Part shown: one piece after another, positions 12,315 to 24,695 of the stretch
Position numbering within the stretch: the first letter of the stretch is position 1
How the letters are laid out: each line of letters starts with the position of its first letter
Assembly (NCBI GenBank): GCA_038380435.1
Contig: JAWZYU010000013.1
Coordinates: 68,032,446-68,096,445, forward strand
Direction: 5' to 3'
DNA length: 64,000 nt
Origin: Ryuthela nishihirai
Lineage: Eukaryota > Arthropoda > Arachnida > Araneae > Heptathelidae
Notes under the pieces: model-generated
The model's input: only the letters and a program-made list of their open reading frames with translations
What the model was told of the DNA's origin: nothing
Databases searched by the model: none
Position numbers and translations under genes: made by a program

Positions 12315-12940
12315 TCTGATGTGGCTTTTTGAGTGCATATTTACGACTCTTTATTACTACCAATATTGATCACAAAACTTTCGTTTGTTCAAAAATAAAT
12401 AAATAAATAATCCTTCAAGCAGCTGCATGCTACAAAGGTCTGACAGGAACCTGACAATTTAATACACTACAAGGATAATAAAAATGAAAAAAAAAAATAG
12501 AGACTTAATGAAAGCTTCAACAAAAAATATTGTTCAAGGAATCTCTTCGGGGCAGAGGGTAGAAGCTAAAGCAACTTATATGTTATAACTCATGGGGATT
12601 CTGAGAATAATTGGCTCATCTCTCGTTCTCTGAGAATCGTGCATCAGAGTCAATGGGTGTAAGCGTAAGTCACCCCCAACCACAAAACTGCACTATTTAT
12701 CCACAACAATGGGGCCAGTCGAAACCTCATGCAGGCTATAAATAATTCAGATACCTACCGGCTGTATAGCATACACAGCGACCTGATAAAGTTTGATAAT
12801 GGGCATATAGCCGATGCAAGGATGATAGGATGCCCCATATCCGCACCTACAGTATTTTCGCTGACTACACAAAGTTTTGTGATCAATATTGGTAGTAATA
12901 AAAAGCCGTAAGTATGAACTCAAACACCTCACTATGACTA
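12315..12940. repeat. Inverted repeat pair within a Tc1 relic
   Basis: About 12325-12392 is the reverse complement of about 12868-12930. The longest exact block is the AGTAATAA-to-GTTTTGTGATCAATATTGG region. The right arm is part of the transposase B reading frame, so the left arm is an inverted piece of the same transposon. A SINE-B tail fragment (12399-12465) lies between the arms, next to an AAAT run. Confidence 0.7.
12399..12465 (-). mobile_element. SINE-B tail fragment
   Basis: AATAAATAAATAAT followed by CTTCAAGCAGCTGC and GGTCTGACAGGAACCTGACA matches the 3' body of the SINE at 3418-3633. Only ~65 bp are left. Confidence 0.65.
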
Positions 12941-13750
12941 CATCAAAACTGCTAAATCCTGCAGTCACCGGGAAAACTATGGTCATAACCGGCCATTGGT
13001 GTGTGCCGCAGCTCCCTTATCGTAACATCGGAATGGAGGGCCACAGTGCAGAAGATAACGGCAACATTCAACAACATGACAGCTACGAAGATTTATGCAA
13101 AGACCATTCGACATATGATGGCATAACTGGGCTGTGGAAACCGACGCTCACATCGAATACCCTTGTTAAGAGCACATCACTGGGTTATGAGACTGCAGTG
13201 AGCGAAGGGACATCGCCAATGGACTGTGGAAGACTGCAAATGGGTAGATTGGTCCGAATAATCGAGGTTCCAACTACACCAAAATTGTTTTATATATGGT
13301 GCAGACCACAGGAAGCCAAAGGACCCCAACTATCATGAAGTTACAGGCCGGTGAGGGTGGCATAATATTGGTGGTCATGTTTACCTGTTCCACCTTGCGA
13401 CCCCTCGTACCTATTGAGACCACCATCATTGCACAAGGCTATGCTGACGTACTCATCAAACATCTACACCGTTCATGGCTATCCATTTCCCACAGTAGGA
13501 TGCTTCCTTTCAACAAGACAATGCCCCATCTCATCTCTCTCATGTGGAAAAGGACTGGTTGAAAGGCTTTCCAGTGAGCTCACAACTCGAATGGCCCTCT
13601 CACTCTCTGGATTTGAACCCTATTGAGCACATGTGGGACGATGTGGAGCGATGCTTTCGAGCCCATAACTCATCATCCGCAACTTTCGGCGCTTTACGGA
13701 CAGCTGTCCTGGAATCATGGGCCGTAACATTCCACGAACATTTCTAATAC
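12770..13750 (+). pseudogene. Tc1 transposase, heavily decayed (element B)
   Basis: Fragments in three frames give a Tc1-type protein in order. An HTH region comes first (FDNGHIADARMIGCPIS, 12799-12849). A linker follows (NRRSHR-like, near 13135), then a VEDCKWVDWSE-stop-SRFQLH block near 13230-13290 in place of WSDESRF. FQQDNAPSH lies near 13508, and LDLNPIEHMWDD at about 13614-13640 supplies the third acid. I count 35 residues between the second and third acids. Stops and at least two frameshifts show it is dead. The terminal repeats of the element were not located. Confidence 0.75.
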
Positions 13751-15323
13751 CTGGTTTGCGACGAAGTGATCGTGTGCTGCTGTTGTAAGAGTGAAAGGTT
13801 GACCCACACGTTATTAGGGGGGGGGGAATAAATTGTGTTTTATTAGTTAAATGAATCGTGGTAACTATTAATGGTTGATATCTCCTGTTAGAAGGTTGTT
13901 TTGTGCGTCTGTCTCTTAGGTCTGTGTTGATTCATTCAACTAGACATTTTACGGCCTTAATGATATCTTGGTTTAAGAATTAAAAATAAATGAAAACAAA
14001 GTTTCACATCGTTTGAAAGGTTTGCGATCCTTGGATAAAAATGTTAGTTTCCAGTTCCTGTGTTCCTTAGGTAACCCTAATGACTGTGTGTGGGGGGAGG
14101 TTTGTCCCTAGGGGTTTTATCCCCTCTCCCATAGGGTTTTATGGGTGATAATTAATCTTAAACTCATTTATAAAGTCTTCAATACGAAAATTCTGGTTTT
14201 GGTTAAAAAATGGAATTCACTATCTATCCATAAGCTTAACTCTGAAGAATACATCTCTTCGCGATGGATAACAATCACACTTTGAACCTTGGTCACAAGT
14301 TTATGCAGTGTTCCACTGTCTCTTGTAGGGAAAGATTATATATTATAACAAATTTCTGTCAATCTTTACTTCAAAATTGAATTCGGATCATTCATAAAGA
14401 AAAATAATATGAGGGATCAGTGATACTATATTTTTGCTGATTAATTAGGTCAATGAATATATCATGGCCGTACGTCAAGTTCAAGAGTGGAATGATTAAT
14501 TCCAAGAACCTGCTTTAATGTTTAGGGAAGACAAATTTCTCCAAAAGTGCGAAATGTGACTTTCCGTAAATAATTTGATTGATTACGTCCTTCATGATTG
14601 TTGTTGAGAAAAACGGTTAGCTGCATAGTACGAAACTGAAACGGATTCTAGAGGGTATTTTTGCAGTTTATATTATATTTAATATTAAACCACATACAAT
14701 ATTCTCTAGTGATAAATATTATTACACGTAATGAATGCAATGGCAGATTGCTAGTTTCCATGCACAGATGAAGCATGCGGCCAGCTAAAGTTAGTTTTGT
14801 GCGTGCGGCAATTTTCTTCGATTGTTTGCTGCTAGGCTTCGGGGTCATTAGCCAAATGAGAAGGCTTCAAAAATCTTCAAGTGATACTTTTGATTCGTTG
14901 AAAGATCTCCAATATCTGCGTGTGGCAAATCAGTGTCGATCAAATTCCAACACAACTGATGGCAAATGGCAAGACTTTTGGCTTATAGGACCGAAACAAT
15001 CATTAGGGCCAATAGGACAGTGTATCTCCTCTATAATGTTATAAGTGGTCTTCGTGAGTTGAATAGTATTGCTTAGAGCAGATATTTTAATAGGTTCTCA
15101 GTGATAGATCACATGAAACACAATTAGGAAGTAGTGGCTTTGTATCGCAATCAGATCAAAAATATATTATATGAATACGATATAGGAAAAAGATATGCTA
15201 CATAAATTACTACATAATCAGACAAAAATGTACTAAGAGTGATAACGGTTCGAAAACGTACTCTAAGGATGTACTGTAAGGAAGATATTCCAACTTCAGT
15301 CAAAAGTCATTTCATATTCCCAA
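13751..15323. other. Unassigned AT-rich interval
   Basis: A G run lies at 13819-13826 and a G-rich patch near 14090-14110. Frames such as 14775-15044 have no recognised domain. I see no tRNA, TIR or LINE motif. Confidence 0.5.
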
Positions 15324-15332
15324 AAAATCTGA

Positions 15333-15694
15333 GGGAAGAGGTGGCTCAGTCGGAAGCGCGCCAGGCTCGTAATCTGTAGTTCCCAGCCAGCATTGAGATT
15401 TATCTCCGCAAAACTCCCTCCCACCCACCCACACTCAGTCAGTAGGGGACACTGATGGGCTTGGAAATGCCCACGTATGTCTGATGAGATATTACGCCGT
15501 GACCCCCTGTGCGGGAGACTCATACGCTGTGCATATTAAAGAACACGCTGGATAGCCTTGACAGGAGGCTACTCTCTGTCTCCCAACAGCTATCCAGTGA
15601 GTTTCATCCCCCAACATTCTCTTCGGAGTCTCTGACCATTTAATCCATCGTATGCAAAAAAAGTTCCACTCAGTGGTAAAACAACCCAACCCAT
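15333..15694 (+). mobile_element. tRNA-derived SINE (SINE-A), copy 1
   Basis: The head has an A-box-like GTGGCTCAGTCGG and the anticodon-arm stretch CCAGGCTCGTAATCTG, and the tail is AAAACAACCCAACCCA. The B-box region is partly deleted compared with other copies. A 9-bp duplication AAAATCTGA flanks it (15324-15332 and 15695-15703), showing target-primed insertion. Confidence 0.85.
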
Positions 15695-15952
15695 AAAATC
15701 TGAATGCAATAAAAGACAATGATTTGCACAACCTTTCAAAATATTAGTAGTTAAAAAACACTATGGTAATCCTTGGGTTATTTGTTCAGCTGTTATAAAT
15801 AGAGATTAGCAACAGATTAATGAGTCATTAATTTGGGAAAAAATAATTCTGCGAAGCACTGAATATTTTATCCTAACTTCTCGTTGGGACTAAAGTCTCA
15901 TTCAAAGCTATTAAACTTCATCTGAAATAAATATACTCAGAGACGGTATATA

Positions 15953-17347
15953 CAGAGTGTCTCAAAAATATAGGTGCAAACTTTTATGGGAGGTAGATAA
16001 CATCTAAAGGAATGAGAATTGCATAGGAATCCATAATCGGAAACGTCAGCGGTAGTCGGCTGACGAAGAGCATGCAAAGGTTTTCGAACAGGGAACTGGC
16101 AGACATGAACTTAGTGTATGGAACAGCTGAGGGCAACGGACGAGCCGCTCAACGAATGTATCAAGAACGCTCCCCATACAGACATGTACCGGGCCACCGT
16201 ATGTTTGCGCGTGCGCATCAAAATTTGTGCGATTATGGGTCATTAAGAGGTAGCAGAAGTGAGGGCAGACCATGATCGACGGATACTCCTGCCATTAAAG
16301 AAAGTGTGTTGGATGCCGTGGAAACTAATCTTAGTACCAGCACACGTGCCGTTGCCTCTGCCTTAGGAGTGTCTTGTTGCAGTGTACAGCGTGTTTTGCA
16401 TGGCGAGTCCTTACACCCCTTTCATCTCCAAAGGGTTCAGTTACTTCTCCCAGCAGATCATCCTGCACGTGTGCGTTTTGCGCAGTGGTATCTCCAAGAA
16501 AGTGCCCAAGATGTGAATTTCCCAGCTCATGTTTTGTTTACTGATGAGGCTAGTTTCCTCGGGATGGCGTATTCAATCAGCATAATGTGCATTTGTGGAC
16601 TCACGAGAACCCCCACGGTGTGCACACCCATGCGGCAAGACATCGTTTCGCAGTAAATGTGTGAGCAGGTTTGATCAGCGACTGCTTAGTCGGGCCATAC
16701 CTTTTACCACCCTGCATGCCCTCTGCGAAGTATCTGATCTTTCTGGAAGAGGTTCTACCAGGCTTACTTGCCCATGTTCCAGCAAATGTGAGATGCAACA
16801 TGTGGTTTCAACATGATGGGGCGCCTCCCCATTATGGAAGGTGTGTTCGTGCGCATTTGAACATGTCTTTTGGGCAACGATGGATTGGGCATGCTGGACC
16901 AGTTGCCTGGCCCCCACGCTTACCTGATTTAACGAGCGTTGATTTTTTCTGTGGGGGGCTCTCAAAGCTACCGTGTATGAATCGCCTGTGGAGTCTGACA
17001 TGGATCTCGTGACAAGGCTCGTTTGCGCTGCTGCTACTATCAAAAAAACTCCAGGTGTGTTCGACCATGTCCGGCCATCAATGCTCCGTCGGTGTCACGC
17101 GTCTCATGGTGGAAACTTCGAGCATCTGCTGTAACGTTATGAAATGTATCATCTAGTACGCCATTTGCAATAATTATGTTCAATAAATGTTTTCCCATTA
17201 ATCACTGTCTTGTGTCCTTTCAGGTCTTGTACCTCTGCTACCACTTTCCCATGATGTTTTCGGTTATGGTTTCCTACGCAATTCTCATTCCTTTAGATGT
17301 TATCTACCTCCCCTAAATGTTTGTACCTATATTTTTGTGACACCCTG
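15953..17347 (+). mobile_element. Mariner-like DNA transposon C with ~100-bp TIRs
   Basis: The first ~98 bp (15953-16050) match the reverse complement of 17251-17347 along their length, starting CAGAGTGTCTCAAAAATATA against CAGGGTGTCACAAAAATATA. TA flanks both ends. Length is 1395 bp with a single transposase gene on the plus strand. The close arm similarity indicates a relatively recent insertion. Confidence 0.9.
16072..17134 (+). pseudogene. Mariner-like transposase with four lesions (element C)
   Basis: An N-terminal HTH region (16072-16440) holds TRAVASALGVSCCSVQRVL. The catalytic domain has FTDEASF (first D, near 16540), FQHDGAPPHY (second D, near 16808-16838) and WPPRLPDLTSVDFF (16909-16950). 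The last candidate acid, in VDFF, is 41 residues after the second D; the D of PDL is 36 after. The C-terminal part ends with HGGNFEHLL and TAA at 17132. Lesions are a TGA at 16273, a frameshift near 16560, a TGA at 16662 and a frameshift near 16950. Otherwise the gene is intact, which fits its well-kept TIRs. The family is the Tc1/mariner superfamily; the exact subfamily needs a tree. Confidence 0.85.
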
Positions 17348-17586
17348 TATATATAACTTAATAAATATCTATAAGCTCTTCTCCCCAGAAGGGACTTCAT
17401 AATTTAATTATCAGCTTCAATATTTCCTCTTAAATTCTCAATACACCACTATTAATTATCTCTCATTTGTACTGTGGAGTGATCTGAAACACTACGAATC
17501 CTCCCTCTAAGGCTACTCTTCCCTTAGGTAATTCTTAATCTCTCTATCCATGGAAATTTGTCACTTCTGCACTACTCTGTAAGAAG

Positions 17587-17973
17587 TTGTCGAGTTGAGT
17601 TGTTTTGTGACACTTTTTTGCACACCATGGACTAAATGGCCAGGTCACATGGACCCCGAAGGCTCAGAGAAGGTTGGGGAAGGGAACCCACTCGAACAAA
17701 CGTTGGGAGACAGATGATAGTCTCCCATCAAGGCCATCCAGCGTGTTCTTTATCCTGCATAGGGTATGACTCTCCCGCACACGGTGCCACAGCCTAAAGT
17801 CCCAGCCGACAGACGGAGGTCTTTCCAAGCCCAATGGTATCCCCTACTAACCGTGCACAAGTCGGGGAATTTTGCGGAGATAAATTTAAGCGCTGACCCA
17901 GCTGGAACTCGAACCTGGGTACTACAGATTACGAGCCTGGCGTGCTACCGACTGAGCCACCCCATCCCCCCTC
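17587..17973 (-). mobile_element. SINE-A, copy 2
   Basis: Full-length copy in reverse. The GAGTTGTTTTG tail is at the low end and the tRNA-like head (GAGCCACCCC in complement) at the high end. Flanking duplication TCTRTAAGAAG lies at 17576-17586 and 17974-17984. The frame at 17766-17990 is the translated SINE body, not a gene. Confidence 0.85.
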
Positions 17974-18094
17974 TCTATAAGAAGGAGTAGAAACAAAGCA
18001 ACAATGTTTCTCACTCTAATTCATGACTGAATTTCTTTGACCTTATTCTGGAGCAGAAAGTATTTTCTAGATTTAACTGTCATTTCAGAAGATA

Positions 18095-19517
18095 CACCGA
18101 AGAGCCAAAACATTATGAGCAACTCGAAGCAACTGTAGGCAAATGACGGCATGAGTGAAGTTCATGAAACGGTATAAATAACACCTGATACTGAGCTCTG
18201 TTAATCAGTTTTATTCTTGTTCTTCAGATGGGAAAGACAGCAGGCTTAGTGAGTTACACAAAATCAAATTGTAATGGCCAGAGGATTTCCGAGATGGCAA
18301 GGTTGTGGGGAGCTCACGGTAGTTAGTACCTTCAAAAAGTGGTCTGAGGAGGGGAAAATCACGAACCCGTGACAAGGTGTGGGCCGACCATGGCTCATTG
18401 ATGATAGAGGTGAGCGAAGGCTATCTCATAAGGTACGAGCCAAAAGAAGGGATACTGTGGCTCAACTCGCTCTTAATTTGAATGCTGGTGACGAGAGTAA
18501 TATGTCACAACACACAGTACATCAAAACCTGCTGAAAATGGGGCTGCATAACCACAGGCCTCTCCGAGTGTCCATGCTAACTTCGGTTCAACGTCGAAAG
18601 TGCCTACAATGGGCACGCGAGCATCAAAACTGGACATTGAATGATTTGAAAAATGTCGTCTTGTCCGATGAATCTCGTTTCCTGATGCTGTTTCCTGTTG
18701 CCGTTTCCTGTTGGAGGCCGGATACATATGCACCGTTTACCTAGGGAAGTGTTAACACCAGGATGTCCCATGGGATGAAAACAACCCGGTGGAGGAAGCA
18801 TAATGCTTTGGGCAATGTTCTGCTGGGAAACCCTGGGTTAAGTCAATCATGTCCAGGAAACTATGACGTCTACTACCTACCTAAACATCATTGAAGACCA
18901 GGTATGTCATTTCATGGCAACGGTATTCCCTTAAAATATTGTCTTCTCTCAGTAAGATAATGCGTCATGCCACACGTCCCGGATTGTTGGAGAATGCTTC
19001 GCAGAACATGAGGAAAACTTCCAGGTATTGTTCTGGCCTCCAAATTCACCAGACAGCAATCCAATCGAGCATTTGTCGTTTGTGTTGAAACAGCATATCC
19101 GATCTGTGGCGGCTCAGTCACGTAACTTACAAGAGTTAAAGGATCTGCTGGTAATGTGTTGGTATCAGATACCATAAGATATCTTTAGAAATATTGTAGC
19201 ATCCATGCGTTGGCGTCATGGGTGCCGAACGCAACTTGGGTCTTTATATCCTTGTTTGTGGCGTCCCAGGACGAAGATTAAAGTTAGGTTTTGGAGACTT
19301 TACTTTTATAGTACTGTTGAGCACCGACGGTGGTTAGTGGTAACTTGGCTTCTCTCCCTAAAGATGTAGTTCATCCTTGAGTTGCGGAGCATCGGGTTTT
19401 GTCATAAATTATATTTCCTGTAGCGTCCATGTCTCGTCGGATAACAGCTGTTTTGGCGGCACGTATAGGACCAACATCATATTAGGCAGGTGGTGATAAT
19501 GCTTTGGCTCTTCGGTG
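18095..19517 (+). mobile_element. Tc1-type DNA transposon D with TIRs and TA flanks
   Basis: Left end CACCGAAGAGCCAAAACATT and the reverse complement of the right end, CACCGAAGAGCCAAAGCATT, differ by one base over 20. TA lies on both sides. Length 1423 bp, one transposase frame on the plus strand. Confidence 0.9.
18228..19260 (+). pseudogene. Tc1 transposase, decayed (element D)
   Basis: The protein starts MGKTAGL and runs through an HTH region (RISEMARLWGAHG) into the long intact frame 18379-18744. That frame begins with the GRP-R linker motif common to Tc1 transposases (GRPWLIDDRGERRLS) and holds VVLSDESRF with the first catalytic D. After frameshifts, DNASCHTS (second D, near 18957) and SPDSNPIEH (third E, near 19049) follow, with 36 residues between the two acids. 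The end region IFRNIVASM matches the usual Tc1 C-terminus. Several indels make it inactive. Confidence 0.85.
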
Positions 19518-19755
19518 TATGTTCCCAATGCTCGTATTTGAGTATTAAATTCTATCTTAGTGAACAGCAAATAAATTCACATCTTTCAAGTACATTAAAA
19601 GCAATTTTTTCACCAACCATTATCTTGACTCATCGATTGGAATGTCTATTAAAATATTATTGATCAACTGCGTTTTAATCAAAGCAGGACACTCATACAC
19701 CGTTAGCTATTTATTATGTTTTCAGATTGCATTCGTTCTCTTTGTAATTATACTA

Positions 19756-20990
19756 CACTTGTGCTCAAAAGTTGAGAAACAAAAGAAAAAATCGGCATGT
19801 CTTGTGCGATAACTGACAATAAATAACGAAAGATTTTGTACGTAAAAACCAACTCTGAGTTCAAATCTTCACGCGAAATATGCAATAAACATAGTCGCGC
19901 ATGCGAAACTGGTCAGTATAAAAAACATCACCTTAGTACGTTCATGTCAATTCGTGTTAGAGTCTAGACGTATGACATCCGAGATAGCCAACCGTTAGAT
20001 AATGGCCAGAAGAAACCTTATGAATGAAGAAATGAGGTGGCGAGCATTAGGGAGCTCGAGGCAGGACAATGTCTGAGGCAGCCAGATGGGTAAATGTAAA
20101 TTGTAGCGTAGTTAGCTGCCTTTGATATCGATTACAAATAAGCCAAATCGTTGATAGAAGACCTGAAGCAGAAGAACCGATGGCCATATCGACTAGGGAT
20201 GACTACTACCTGCTTCTAAATGTAAGGCGCCATAGAAGCCATACAGAACGCCAGATTGCTTTCCACACCTCTGCATCCATGGGAGACTGTATCGCAGCAA
20301 ATCGTGTCCAGAAGGGTTAATGTAAGTCATCTTTATGCAAGGCGATCATTTTCCTGTGCCCTTTTGGTATTTGGAGAGTGCAGTGCCCGACTGAATTGGT
20401 CCAGAAAATGTCCAGGAAACGTCAATGGGTCAATGTTCTGTTAACCGATGAATCCCGATTTAGTGGGCAAATTGATTACCGATGACTATTAGTCCATAGG
20501 CAGCCTGGAACAAGATACCATCTCATTAACATCTGGGAAGGTCACAGTTTTAGAGCTGGTGGTGTGTTGGTGTGGAAGACATGACTCTCTCAATGACAGC
20601 ACAGACCTTCATGTCTTCCCAAGAGGGACGGTAACCCAGTAGCGGCTGTAAGATATAGAATTGAGATCCTCGAACCTTATATTCGGCCTTTCCTCGCAGC
20701 AATGGGTCCTGATTCCGTGCTAATGGACGATAATGCTTGCCCTCACAGACCGCACCCTCACGATTGGGAGGCTTTGATAGTAAAACCATAAGTTGTATGG
20801 ACTGGCCAAAATCCAATAGAACATGTTTGGGACACTCTAGGATGACACATCGCCTGTTGCAATCCATCAATCCGATTTGCGCCCATGAATGAATGGCAAT
20901 TATTCCCTCAAACCTTCATTGATACACTGATTTGCAGCATGGCGAGTCTTTGTGCAGCCTGTATCTCTGTCCGAGACACACTATATTAAA
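19756..20990 (+). pseudogene. Tc1 transposase relic (element E)
   Basis: A left-end-like TA plus CACTTGTGCTCAAAAGTTGA at 19754-19775 has the look of a Tc1 terminus; a clear right end was not found near 21000. Broken frames give MARRNLMNEEMRWRALG at the start (about 20002), VLLTDESRFSG (about 20435-20467), LMDDNACPHR (about 20722) and QNPIEHVWDTL (about 20809-20841). These are the three catalytic blocks in order. Many stops lie between them, so this is an old copy. Confidence 0.75.
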
Positions 20991-20999
20991 GGTATGTTG

Positions 21000-21700
21000 T
21001 CAACGAACTTTTACATGAATTTTAAGGTAATGATTTTATAATTTTAATATATCAGTAAATAAAATATTCACGGGAATTCGTTCGTTTTTTAGGTATTAGT
21101 GGAATATCTGATCATGGAATTCACCTCTACTCATTGAAATCCAGCGAAGGACTTGTTTGCAATTCGTGTTTTTCATGTTCCCTGTTTGTTTGCCATCTCC
21201 TCCTAGAGTACAGATCTAGAACGACCACCAGTCTTCATCTAAAACTTCATCTCACCGTAACGTAACGCACTTGCAAGGTTTTCTACCCCAGAAAAATTGT
21301 TCTTCCCCAAAACCTCCCAGCTGGCCGCGAAACATCTATACATTAACAATTCTACCTATCGATAACGTACTCTCCATTCATAACTTTTTACTCTCTATTC
21401 GTAAGGTAGGCGAAAGTAGCTCATCTAGATCTGTTGACCACTTGCAATGGCTCAATCCCGACCCACCGCAGTTAAGAGCCACATCTCTAAACCTTACGCA
21501 CTCAGGACGTATGTGGGACCATTACATCAAATTCAAATACCTGAGAAATTACGGGGAGCCGAAAACTATCGCTGCCAGTAACGTCACCCCGGAAGTAAAA
21601 AGTGTCGGCACCTTTCGAAATACTTCGGCTATTCTGAGTGCTGCATCAAGGCCCTAGCAATGGCGGGCAATTCTGATAGTATATATATATAAAAGGAATA
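21000..21700. other. Interval with one unsupported open frame
   Basis: The 128-codon plus-strand frame at 21271-21657 shows no recognised motif, and no splice or promoter evidence is visible. It may be chance in a locally less AT-rich patch. Confidence 0.4.
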
Positions 21701-21712
21701 GAAATCAGTTCA

Positions 21713-22102
21713 GTTGGGTTGGGTTGTTTTACCTCTGAGCGGCACTTTTTTGCACACCATGGGCTAAATGGACAGGTCACATGGACCCCGAAGGCTCAGA
21801 GAAGGTTGGGGGAGGGGACCCACTGGAACAGCTGTTGGGAGACAGATGGTAGCCTCCCGTCAAGGCCATCCAGCGTGTTCTTTAACGTGCACAGGGTATG
21901 TCTCTCCCGCACACGGAGCCACGGCTTAACGTCCCATCCGACGGACGGCGGCCTTTCCAAGCCCATCGGTGTCCCCTACTGACCGTGGACAGGGCGGGGA
22001 AGTTTGTGGAGATAAATCTCAACGCTGACCCAGCTGGGACTCGAAACTGGGAACTACAGATTACGAGCCTGGCGCGCTACCGACTGAGCCACCCCCACCC
22101 CA
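21713..22102 (-). mobile_element. SINE-A, copy 3, exact target-site duplication
   Basis: Full-length reverse copy. The 12-bp duplication GAAATCAGTTCA is exact at 21701-21712 and 22103-22114. The tail, in complement, ends in a short run of AACCC units. The minus-strand head carries GGTGGCTCAGTCGG. The frames at 21719-21982 and 21898-22164 are translations of the SINE. Confidence 0.9.
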
Positions 22103-22114
22103 GAAATCAGTTCA

Positions 22115-24695
22115 ATAATTTCAGAATATATGATTTAAGATTTGAGAAGATTAAAATATTTTAATATTCATCAGTATTACTTGTTTAAAATTAGTATAGT
22201 AATTCTCTTCCTGCGAATCATTATAAAATCTGTCAATTATTAACTTGATCTGTAAACAGAATCTATTGCCTATAATCAAAACAAAAACTGTTTTTGAAAC
22301 ATCTCAGATGAGAATTTGATCACTTTTCTCTAATTTTAGATAATGCTATTTTTGCCATTACGTTTGCATAGAATATCAATAACTAACAAATGTAGTAGAG
22401 CACAGGAGAACGTTCTATATTTTCATTCATTTCACTTAGAAGTTAAAAGGGAGATATTTCGAAGACGACACTAGATCATTAGCCATGTCAAGCAATTAGC
22501 AGTTACAAAACATTTTATGAAAATACTATTTCTATATATTTTTCCATAAACTTTCTGTATAAACGTTTTTATGAAAAGGCTTCGTTCTGCATTGTTCCAT
22601 TGTTCCATTTTTCCTCTTAACTTTCGAGTTTTGATTAACGTGTACAATTCCTATATGTTTTTATGTAGTATCATCTTACATATCATTTTCTAAAGTGAGT
22701 CGGTAGTGATGTAATATTTTCTGGAGTCCTTAAATCCCGAAATTGTGAACGTAATCACAAGATTAAATCATTCCGTATTAAAAAGCGAATTTCGTTATAA
22801 GTTCTGAGAATGAAATTTGTTAAAAAACCGAAAACTAACGTTTATTTTATTCCACGAAATAGCATTCTCATTTTAAAAATGGCTTTAGCTCCTGCTCACA
22901 AATGGCATAACAACCGAATACGGCTTTACAGCCTCATCACAAATTTAATTGTAGAGAGCAAAATTGTGTTATTTTCGGTGAACTCCATGTTCTCTAAAAC
23001 TCAGGAAGTAAAATTTTGTTTGAAGTAATAAACTTGCCGTGAAAGAATAACCTTTACCAAATGTTATTGATGTGTTTGCACTCCACTGACATCAACCGTG
23101 TTTATGTCGTCTCTGCCCTTGCCGTTGTAATTGATAATATTATTTTACCAAGAAAAGTGTATGCATGAAGGAACTGTCACTTTGTGTTACTGCCTGACTC
23201 TACTAAGAGCGCAATTGGCAACAACAACCTTAGTAGTAACGAGAAGAATTTGGTCGAGTTCCGATCAAAACAGCTGCTAATTGTGCACTTACGATAAATT
23301 TCGTAGTGACTAGAGAATGGTTCGTTTGATCGATTTCACATAAATACTTTGTCACTTGATGCAACTGCTCTCCATTAATTGGGAAGATGTATCTCGCCTT
23401 GTTTTCTTGTGATGTGTCAAAATGCCGTGCATCATTTAGTTTACCGTTACTTTCTTACAATAAATGTCACCTACAGGAGAAAGCATAGATTAACAATCTA
23501 TGTTACTTGCCCATAATTAATTAAAGCTGTACATGCCACCAACTTTATCCATGGTACATCCATGTGCCAGAAATTTTTATTCTCCCTTGTTAGCCCAGTT
23601 TTACGATGAAGTACATTTAAATTATCATCTTTAAGCCGAAATCTTATTGTGATGTTGCTTATGCAGCATGCTCATCTGCCTAAAATCAGAAAGCTTTTGG
23701 GACTGTTTGCTTCCCTAGAGCCGAGGAAAATGGATACAGGTTATTTATTTAAGAGAAGAGTTTAATGCAGATTATTCTTTTAATTATAAAAGCAAATAGC
23801 ATATTATTATATATATATTATTCTTTATAATGCATAAAAATCAAGATTGTTTACGTCAGTTATGATGGGTTTGAGACTCTGAAACGGAGGGAATCCCTAC
23901 AGTTATACCTCTACACATCCATCCATCCATTTATACATCCATTCATACATACATATATACATACATACATACACAATCCTCAAACAGCCGTACCCTACTG
24001 AGATTAAAACAGATATCAGTTTAGCTCTCTATGCCCTCATCTTCTGAGTTGCTTGTTTTTAGATACTAACACGTCAAGACAATTCTAAAAAAATTATATT
24101 TGTTTGTTCATCACAGCATTTTAGATCTCGACTTTTTTGTGAGACTTTCAGTCATACTGATCGTAATTTTATTCGGTAATCTTCAGGTCTGGATCTGGAC
24201 AACATTGGTCTCTCCCTAAATAAGATGTTTCTCAATGGTGGCTAATGAATTTGTCTAAATTCATCAGTGCTCACAGTCATACTACCTAACACCGAAAATA
24301 TGGCGAAAAAAACTCGAAGCAAAAGCATCAAGTGTCCCGTTATCTTTTTACAAAAGGGTCTAAGTATCGATGTCATATCAAACTTTAGAAAGGAAAAAAC
24401 TATTAAGTAATCTAATTTCAGTGTTAAGATGCATGCGTCTTCTTTTGCACCAAATCAGATTATTAAAAGTCCCAGCAGCAATGTTTATTTCTTCTGTTAA
24501 ATGTCGTAACATAACTGCTAACTGTTTAATGTTTGTCACACAACTGATAAAACTGATACTTTTACCCATGCCGTACAAAAAATCAGCACATCAACATTTC
24601 AATTCTCATCACTTTAGTTTTCTATCGATTTATCCCCAAACTTATCCCATTAACAGTCTGATCAATATCTTTAATATAATAGCTCATCTCGGCAC
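22115..24695. other. Long AT-rich interval with a small microsatellite
   Basis: I see no gene. CATC/CATA units form an imperfect tetranucleotide microsatellite at about 23918-23974. Several small frames lack any recognisable domain. Confidence 0.5.
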
